From Sycobia sp. Sy_11 (lineage: Eukaryota > Arthropoda > Insecta > Hymenoptera > Epichrysomallidae), in contig JACCIC010000052.1 in assembly GCA_018907035.1 (NCBI GenBank), positions 2,874,501-2,938,500 of the forward strand: 64,000 bases of DNA, in the 5' to 3' direction. Under the pieces are notes generated by a model. It searched no databases. It was not told the DNA's origin and saw only the letters and a list, made by a program, of their open reading frames with translations. Positions 57,572 through 64,000 of the stretch are shown piece after piece. Position 1 is the first letter of the stretch, and every line of letters starts with the position of its first letter. The translations under genes were made by a program, and so were the position numbers.

Positions 57572-58621
57572 TTACAGTGTAGTAAGATTTGTTATTGTCA
57601 ATGGCTTGCCTGACTTGCTAAATAAAATTTTACTTTTTGTTACTTGAAAGCTTACTGCTTGCTCCAATTTCTTATTACATGGTGTCCATATAAATGTTTG
57701 AGTCTCATTGATAGGCTCATTCACAAATATTATAGGTACTAAACTTCCATTTTCATTTACTATTTGTGTGGACTGTAAAACAGTATTGGTTGAAATTGGT
57801 TTTACAGAATCTGATTTTATGTAATTTTGACTTGTACTACTTTGATTATTTTGCACTCTAACAGCAAATTCAAGTTTAGCAAATTTTAATTGTGGAAATT
57901 GAACTTTTAAGAACGTTCTAAATGTTGAATAACCAATACTTTTAATATTTGGAGATGATTTTTTACAATATTCTTTATACAAATCATGAACAGTTTTTCT
58001 AGTTATATCTGATGGTAAATATAATAGTGAATTAGTTGAAATTTTTGTTTTCAGCTTCAATTCTTGTTCCTTTATAAAATTCTTCAAAAATTGTGTAGCT
58101 ATTTGATAAATATCCAAAGAGAAAGTATTATGTGGAACTTTTCCATAATTTCCATGAACTCTAGGGGTCACTCCATGAATTGTTAAATGTTTTCTTATTC
58201 GTTTTATTTGATAAAGAGTGCAATTTTCTAAATAAATAAATGCATCAAGACAAACCTTTCTGCCCTGATAAACATATTGAGCTCGAAGCCGTTGCCTTTC
58301 AGTGTGTTTAACAGTTTCATATGGATTAGCTAAACAACTTCTTATTACACCCATTAAATACATATCATGTTCAGCTTTTGTTAATTCAGCAATATTTAAT
58401 CTGTGTCTGTAAACAGTCTCAGGATTTAAGCCTTTAAAACATTGCTCATCCTGACATTCACAGCCAGACTTGAAACGTTCCATTACTTGAGATTCATTTT
58501 CTTCTAACTTAATAGGTTCTATTATTGAAGTATCTGACACGTTACCTTGTTTTGTTTTAACACTCCTTCTCTTATTTTTCTTTAATAATTTTAAGGTTTG
58601 TCCTTTGACGTCTTTATTGAA
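57572..58621 (-). CDS. Unnamed nuclear-type protein, exon 2 (transposase-like N-terminal region)
   Basis: The main exon of a two-exon gene; the spliced product is about 398 residues (acceptor TTATTTTCAG before 58621). After a lysine-rich stretch (LKLLKKNKRRSVKTK) comes CECQDEQCFKGLNPETVYRH, then LTKAEHDMYLMGVIRSC, QRLRAQYVYQGRKVCLDAFI, RIRKHLTIHGVTPRVHGNYG and LPSDITRKTVHDLYKEYCKK with IGYSTFRTFL. This order resembles the N-terminal half of a family of uncharacterised, transposase-like animal proteins whose C-terminal half carries a nuclease-like fold. Here the C-terminal part is short and unrelated, ending SGKPLTITNLTTL, and no catalytic core is seen. The frame is intact, suggesting a domesticated host gene. 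The resemblance is from memory of the family, so function is unknown. Confidence 0.85.
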   Translation of the reverse strand, partial: FNKDVKGQTLKLLKKNKRRSVKTKQGNVSDTSIIEPIKLEENESQVMERFKSGCECQDEQCFKGLNPETVYRHRLNIAELTKAEHDMYLMGVIRSCLANPYETVKHTERQRLRAQYVYQGRKVCLDAFIYLENCTLYQIKRIRKHLTIHGVTPRVHGNYGKVPHNTFSLDIYQIATQFLKNFIKEQELKLKTKISTNSLLYLPSDITRKTVHDLYKEYCKKSSPNIKSIGYSTFRTFLKVQFPQLKFAKLEFAVRVQNNQSSTSQNYIKSDSVKPISTNTVLQSTQIVNENGSLVPIIFVNEPINETQTFIWTPCNKKLEQAVSFQVTKSKILFSKSGKPLTITNLTTL

Positions 58622-58755
58622 CTGAAAATAATTTTTATTTATATATTTTTAATGCAATTAATAAAATTACAAAGGTATTTTTTTATAACTTTGTTCTAAA
58701 ATTATAATTTTAAATTTTTGTTAATCAATATAAATTAAAAAGCATCATTATTTAC

Positions 58756-58902
58756 TTTATATTTTTCACTCTGTTGCAGATCTGCATCATCAATATTTGC
58801 TTCATTTTCAGAAATAATAATATGTTTTGCATTGTTTTCAACATCAAAATTGTTTGACTTCATAAACGAAATAACCTTCATGTTTTCCTTCGATAAATTC
58901 AT
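58756..58902 (-). CDS. Same unnamed gene, exon 1 with start codon
   Basis: ATG at 58900-58902 opens a 49-codon exon (MNLSKENMKVISFMKSNNFD .. DDADLQQSEKYK), acidic and rich in N and E, ending in phase 0 at a donor GTAAAT. A 134-base intron (58622-58755) separates it from exon 2. No earlier in-frame ATG was judged better. The gene's promoter would lie around 58903-59400. Confidence 0.75.
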
Positions 58903-59767
58903 TGCTGTAGAAATAATTCATTGACTAATTGAGTTGAAAGATTTTATTGTAAATTTTGATCAGTCAGTGCATTCTTTAGCTCTGAGATATAACAGCATGA
59001 CTAACAATTAACATTATTTCGTAAAAATGTTTGATTTCATTGGAATATTCAATCTGATATAAAATTCAAAAAATAATTTTTCTGTAGAAAATATATTTTT
59101 TTAAATGCATCAATAAAATTGAAAAATCAAATACTGATATATGTAAGTAAATGAACATACATAGTTTCAAATATTTTAATTTAGCATCTATTACAATTTC
59201 TGAATGGTTTATTATATATAAAATTATAATGATTATGAATTTTAGGTAATAAATATATAAAAATTATGTATGAAAAGTACAAATACAACCTAATGAGAGT
59301 AAAATTCATATTATTACCTTCAAGTTTAAACAAGTTTATTAAATAAGGCCGAAAGTCGAAACCTTAGTTAGTCAACTTAGAAAACTTAGTTCCTATTTAT
59401 ACGGAAGTTTTCCTTCAGATTATGAATCTTTATGTATAAGTACCTATTTTTCGTAGTTACTAAGTTATTGCATCCATCAACAGACGCATTAACGTACGGT
59501 AAACTTCTTTTTTTATTTATTCCAAAAAATTAAGCAAAACACATATATCTTGTCAACTCCAAATAAAATGAAAAAAGGTTATCGGAATGATCCGAATATA
59601 GAGAGATATTCGTATATATATAATACCTCTGATAATACGTAATACCAGATACGATACTGCTATAGCCAGAGATAATAAGGGGAGATCGCCGACGCGTATG
59701 GGAGAGACTGCAGTAAAAATTTTCAACTGAAAACGAGGTCCTCTAATGGCCAAAGCGAGGTACTGAC
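58903..59767. other. Upstream region of the two-exon gene, no feature recognised
   Basis: AT-rich with no TATA box or initiator that stands out. 59330-59470 is somewhat less AT-biased. Confidence 0.5.
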
Positions 59768-59845
59768 CGTTTCGTGCGATATTCCAGATGTTTTTCGAGC
59801 TCGTGTGATGGTGCGATTGAAGCGGGTAACGACTGTCTTCGGCGC
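59768..59845 (-). CDS. Candidate upstream exon of the RhoGEF gene
   Basis: A 78-base segment between acceptor TTTCCTCCCGCAG (before 59845) and donor GTCAGT (after 59768). In the frame with one base left at the 3' end it reads AEDSRYPLQSHHHTSSKNIW then NIARN. That last base would complete GAG with exon 49759-49854 (NIARN-E-DVES), so the phase fits. GC content is exon-like. There is no domain to confirm it, and the match in phase could be chance. If real, the two-exon gene at 57572-58902 lies inside a RhoGEF intron. Confidence 0.3.
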
Positions 59846-59936
59846 CTGCGGGAGGAAAGCTTGCAGAGACAATAGGCTGGCAGCGGGGTGCAATAAAAGA
59901 TGAGCAGCTTATACTGGCAGCGACCAAAATAGTACA

Positions 59937-60052
59937 TTGTGACACAAGGGAGCAAAATAGGCATTTTTCGACGAGGTTCTGTTTGCCACCCGAGCGAAGC
60001 GAAGGCGTCAAATTACCCGAATCTGAAAACGCCTTTGCTCCCGTGTGTCACA
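59937..60052. repeat. Imperfect palindrome at the end of a dispersed repeat
   Basis: GTGACACAAGGGAGCAAAAT at 59939-59958 is mirrored by TTTGCTCCCGTGTGTCAC at 60033-60050, enclosing about 75 bases. It marks the terminal part of the family B repeat. Confidence 0.7.
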
Positions 60053-61215
60053 TACTATTTTCCCATACGAGGGCGCTCTTTGCTTCTCAAAGAAATGCAT
60101 AAAAAATTGAACGGAAAACTCACAGAATTAAAGAATGTCAACCCCCCCCCCCTCCCATGTGTTAGTTCTGCTTAGATAGAGCGAGCAGGTATAAAATCTA
60201 AAGGTCCAAATGATACTCGTTTTGACATAAGTTGTCCTAACATAAAATACAATTCGTTGGGTTGGAAAAAAAAATTATTATCGGTTTTCTCTTAAGGTTA
60301 TACCTGCAATTTACTTGAATTGAATAAAATTAAATTAAATAATTTCCTCTTATTTGGAAATGGATAAAGTATGTTAAGAAGAGATGTAGGATTGGGCGAT
60401 GGGGGTACAGAGGTGAAACCTCCGCCGGGTGGTTGGGAGGCGAAGCCCCCCTTTTCTATAAATAAATAAGACTGAATTGAAGATTATAAGTTTGTTCAAA
60501 ATCTACGCTCAAATTAAAATTTTTAAATATTTAATTGCATCATAAATAGAATTTAAAATTAAAACTAATTACAAAAAAGATATAAATAATTTTTAATACT
60601 TAAAAAACATAAACATTTTTATAATAAATTTTAGATAGAATATAAATCTTCTTTCATTTTAAAATCTTGAATACCTAACTCAAAGTGCAAAAAAAAGGTC
60701 GAGCCCCCGGTCGACTAGCGCATATACTCGTAAGTCTAAACATCGTAAATACCAGATGTTACGCAGGCACGCAAACTGAAAATCCTACCGGACTATATGG
60801 TTTCATTCATTCTCTTTTCCGCCCTAGGGAGGAGGCACACACAGCAGCAGCAACTAGCAAGCAGCTCAACGTTTTCAAATCTGCGGTAACTTTAAGGAAA
60901 ACTGGCTATTTTGTAAAAGTGTATATATTTCAGTCCAACAAATATTCATTTAAATTCTATTTATTTGAAACAAAAACATACATATTTAAAACGAACGAAT
61001 ATTTTGTAATTTTGAAAGAATCGTCTGTTTGACATGAACAGTTAGGTTTATTTGAAGAGCAAAATCTTACATTTCTTATCGAGAATGGAAAGGCTTTATT
61101 TACGAAACGAGAGGTTTGCGGCCCGAGCTGAAGCCGAGGGTTGTTACGAGGTTCGTAAAAAAGTCTTTTCGTACGAGGTAAGGACTATATTTTTCCTCAT
61201 GAGAACCAGAATCAA
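60008..61215 (-). repeat. Dispersed repeat family B, reverse copy
   Basis: The reverse complement matches 32045-33055 in order: 61075-61215 (CGAGGGTTGTTACGAGGTTC; AAGGACTATATTTTTCCTCA), 60800-60835 (CCGCCCTAGGGAGGAGG) and 60008-60480 (ACACGGGAG..; ATAATAATTTTTTTTTCCAA reversed). A run of about 12 C's lies at 60141-60152. Confidence 0.75.
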
Positions 61216-61230
61216 TTATTTGTATACGTT

Positions 61231-61234
<4 letters not shown>

Positions 61235-61287
<53 letters not shown>
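61235..61287. repeat. (AT)n microsatellite
   Basis: AT run right of the family B repeat. Confidence 0.95.
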
Positions 61288-61289
<2 letters not shown>

Positions 61290-61290
<1 letters not shown>

Positions 61291-61930
61291 CTAGTTTACA
61301 TGAATTAATTATCTATACAACATGTATTCCATTTTTTTATTATAGATTTTACTTCTTTCTACTTACATTATCATATCGTTCAATTTACTAAAGAATATTA
61401 TTTACACTGATTACATACTGAAAAAGATCTAATTGCAAATGTGTCAATTTTGTAAAAGTGTATTTATTTGAATCCAACAAATATTTCTTTAAATTTTCTA
61501 TATTTGAAACAAAAATATACATATTTCAAACGAGTGAATATTTTGTAATTTTGAGTAATCATGTTTTTCAAACCAATAATTAGGTTTATTTGAATAGATA
61601 AGATTTGATAGAAAAAATATATTTATTACATTACACTAAATCAATTAAAAATACTAAACATTTCTTGAATTTTTCTAAACAGAATTGCATGTACGTGAAA
61701 TATAAAATTAAATAAATAGATATTCGAAAATACTATATATATTATATTAAACAAATCTAGATAATCTAGATAATACTTTCGTAAATGTAATTTTCTTAGG
61801 CATATGAAGCTGAAAAATAATTATTTTTTGTATTATTGTATGTCACTGAAAAAATATCTACTAATATCAAGTAAATATTTATGTGCCTTGTATCGGATAA
61901 AGAATTATTTCTTAAATTAAAATTAAAACA
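61290..61930. other. AT-rich sequence, partial duplication of 60900-61040
   Basis: 61440-61600 repeats 60905-61065 in the same orientation (TTTTGTAAAAGTGTATATATTT; CAACAAATATTCATTTAAA; ATACATATTTAAAACGA). Nothing else recognised. Confidence 0.6.
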
Positions 61931-62350
61931 AATATTTTCTTAGATTGCGAAAGAAGTTGCTTAAAATAGGAAAACCAGAATCTAAAAAATTCCTTCATTA
62001 AGAACTTATTCGCTTGAATTAAAACGACATAAGCTAGATATTTTACAATATCCGGTCAACTAAACCGAATGAGTTATGGATTTCTTGAAATTAGCGAAAA
62101 AGTAAGAAACTACTTACCTAGATTACCTCATATTTTTTCTTATTGCTGAATTTCACGCAAAAATTATTTTCATAAATCTAGAGATTATTTATCACTCTAA
62201 AAAGTAAAGTTCCTATTTTTTAGCTCATATGTAGTAAAATATCAATCTTGTATTATTTTAATTCAAGCAAACAAGTTCTTTGTAAAGGAATTTTTTAGAT
62301 GCTGGTTTTCTTATTTGAAGAAACTTATTTCACAATCTAAAAAATATTTA
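61930..62350. repeat. Inverted repeat with ~115-base arms
   Basis: Left arm 61934-62055 (TTCTTAGATTGCGAAAGAAG; AGAACTTATTCGCTTGAATT) and right arm 62225-62350 (AATTCAAGCAAACAAGTTCT; TTATTTCACAATCTAAAAAA) are reverse complements with about 80 percent agreement. The loop is about 170 bases. A further right-arm-like copy is at 62872-62930. Confidence 0.75.
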
Positions 62351-62369
62351 TTTAATATACAGTCACATA

Positions 62370-62830
62370 AAAATTTATTGACTATATGTTAATCAATATT
62401 TACTCATATTTATCTAGTATTTTTTAGTTCAACGATTAATTGGATAAATAACTACTTTCAAGATTTTAATTTGTTACATTGAGATATTGGTTTCATAAAT
62501 TAAGAAAATAACAACCTTACTTTTATTACTGTAAAAAACAAATTTACTACTCTTCAGTTTATAATGGAAAATATTAAATATAATATAAAAGATCAAATAT
62601 AAATATAAAATATCACTTATTTCTAAATATAAGAATATATTTAATTAATATTCGGACGCAGAGAATTTTATTAATTATCATTTAATCAATATTTACTAAT
62701 TATATTTAATATTTTTAGACTACAAGAAATTGATTGTTTATTAACTAACTTCTCTCAAGAACTCAATTCCTTATATCAAGACATTGGTTTCAAAATTTAA
62801 CAGTATAATAACCTTGAGTTGTACACTATA
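62370..62830. repeat. Degenerate direct repeat, ~290-base spacing
   Basis: 62380-62530 (TTAATCAATATTTACTCATA; GAGATATTGGTTTCATAAAT) and 62672-62820 (TTAATCAATATTTACTAATT; AGACATTGGTTTCAAAATTT) align in the same direction. Related ATTGGTTT-containing words recur at 63795 and 63948. Confidence 0.65.
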
Positions 62831-63317
62831 GTACACAAATGGGTAATATTGAGAACTGGGTTCTCCTGTAATTTTGAATTGAAGCGAATAAGTTCTTCAA
62901 TAAGGAATTTCTTCTATAACTGCTTTTAACATCTTCTACTCATGTATATAGTATATGTATACGTACAGCATAATTAATTTCTAAATACACATGTTATATT
63001 TTTAAAAAATTTTTTTAATTTAATTTTTTTAATTACACATAAATATTGACTTGATATGAGAACCATTTTTTCTGTCATACAAATACAAAAATTAATTATT
63101 TTTCAATTTCGTATACGTATTATGATTTAATTTAAGAAAATATTATCTGGATGTGGAAAATCACGTTTTAAAACCAAAACGATATATAAATTAATATAAT
63201 ATAAGTATATATTATATATAAATGCATATACTATTCATTGGAATCCATAAATTAAATTCCTAATGTATAACTATAAGAGATCTAAAATTGATATATAAGA
63301 TTTTTATAATTGTCCAC

Positions 63318-63400
63318 AGCGTACTGCGATAGCGTAATTAATAAGGCATTAACTTGCGAATCCAAAGGTCTGCGGATAGAATCCCGGTTAGATCGAAGTT
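63318..63400 (+). repeat. tRNA-derived sequence (SINE head or tRNA pseudogene)
   Basis: Contains an A-box-like TAGCGTAATTAATAAGGC, an anticodon-region ACTTGCGAATCCAAAGG and a B-box-like GGATAGAATCCC, followed by a T run that could end polymerase III transcription. The T stem pairs poorly and the acceptor stem is not evident, so it is not a functional tRNA gene. Confidence 0.6.
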
Positions 63401-64000
63401 TTTTTAAGCGAAATAAATTAATTATGAGACTTTGATCAAATAATATAATGTTAAATTAAAATTAAAAGTGATAAAATAAATGTAATAAAAGTAAATTAAC
63501 GTATAAATTGTAAAAGAATTCACGAAATTATTCGCTTAGTTTAAACTTTTGATTTATAATATCAAGAAAATCTTTGAATCAAGAAATTATGCACTACTTT
63601 TAAAAATTTAACATACTTGAATTTTCATGTTTCTAGAAAATAAAAACGTATTTCAAGTAATTAAGTTTTAAAGATAGGAATTGAATTCTACATTGTAAAT
63701 TTCTTGAGTGAAGTATTAAAATTCTTAATACAAGTATATATTCACTTAACTTTGTCGTCTTGAATCAAATAACTATATTTTTTGATTCCAAATCTTCAAT
63801 TATTGGTTCAAGAAAATATTTTCCTGAGATAAGAAAATATTTATTTAATGAACAATCTCAGCCACCCACTTCTAGAAAATCTGGATTACAATCTAGAAGA
63901 TATTTAATTAATTGAAGAATTTATATCCCTGAAATGAAATTTGAATCTATTGGTTTAAGGATATATTTTCTCAAAATAAGAAAATATTCATTTAATTCCC

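Noticed and set aside
59553..60011. 152-codon frame on the minus strand
   Set aside because: It runs from unique sequence into the family B repeat. Only a 78-base part is kept, as a low-confidence candidate exon.
63318..63400. Functional tRNA gene
   Set aside because: T stem and acceptor stem do not pair properly; only the promoter boxes are recognisable.

Overview
The window is AT-rich, microsatellite-laden, transposon-packed nuclear DNA of an animal, most likely an insect. Pointers are several degenerate Tc1/mariner transposons flanked by TA, a copia retrotransposon very like the dipteran type (including a primer site matching the inside of initiator Met-tRNA), tRNA-derived SINEs, introns with GT..AG ends, and a Dbl-family gene. 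Low GC and many mariners fit Hymenoptera, but the order cannot be fixed from sequence alone.

Two host genes are supported, both on the minus strand. The first is a large Rho guanine-nucleotide exchange factor of the MCF2/MCF2L (Dbl/Dbs) type. Ten consecutive exons can be read with matching splice phases (49759-49854, 22986-23100, 22818-22908, 19926-20156, 17212-17471, 16117-16351, 9884-10078, 4439-4615, 1079-1264, 675-1013). They encode a CRAL-TRIO/SEC14 domain, a spectrin-like coiled region, a basic proline-rich linker and the start of the catalytic DH domain. The rest of DH and the PH domain lie beyond the left edge. One intron (23101-49758) is about 26.7 kb and holds most of the mobile elements. 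The second gene (57572-58902, two exons) encodes a ~398-residue protein resembling the N-terminal half of a transposase-like family. It may lie inside an intron of the first gene if a phase-compatible candidate upstream exon at 59768-59845 is real.

The rest is repeats. (1) 1-4260: two near-identical mariner copies, a mariner-like element with long terminal inverted repeats, and a ~1-kb dispersed repeat they interrupt. (2) 7.09-9.70 kb: 5'-truncated copia on the minus strand. (3) 11.5-15.7 kb: decayed mariner, then copies of a composite repeat (here called CR60) built from a conserved head, AT tracts, a 60-bp tandem array, an AG tract and a tail ending in a TATGA microsatellite. (4) 20.4-26.1 kb: more CR60 pieces, a tRNA-SINE, a Penelope-like tail. 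(5) 28.2-31.8 kb: GC-rich island, an ~800-bp long inverted repeat, a terminal-inverted-repeat element and a mariner, in tandem. (6) 32-39 kb: dispersed repeats and a second GC island. (7) 38.6-49.3 kb: nested CR60, mariner, SINE and a nearly full-length copia with two LTRs; a solo LTR of the same family is at 53.5 kb. (8) 59.9-64 kb: dispersed repeats and a degenerate inverted/direct repeat field with a tRNA-like sequence.

No bacterial-type system, CRISPR array or intact autonomous transposon was found. The most unusual features are the 60-bp arrays with hairpin-forming units, the long inverted repeat at 28.8-29.6 kb, and CTCF-core-like motifs carried by CR60 tails.
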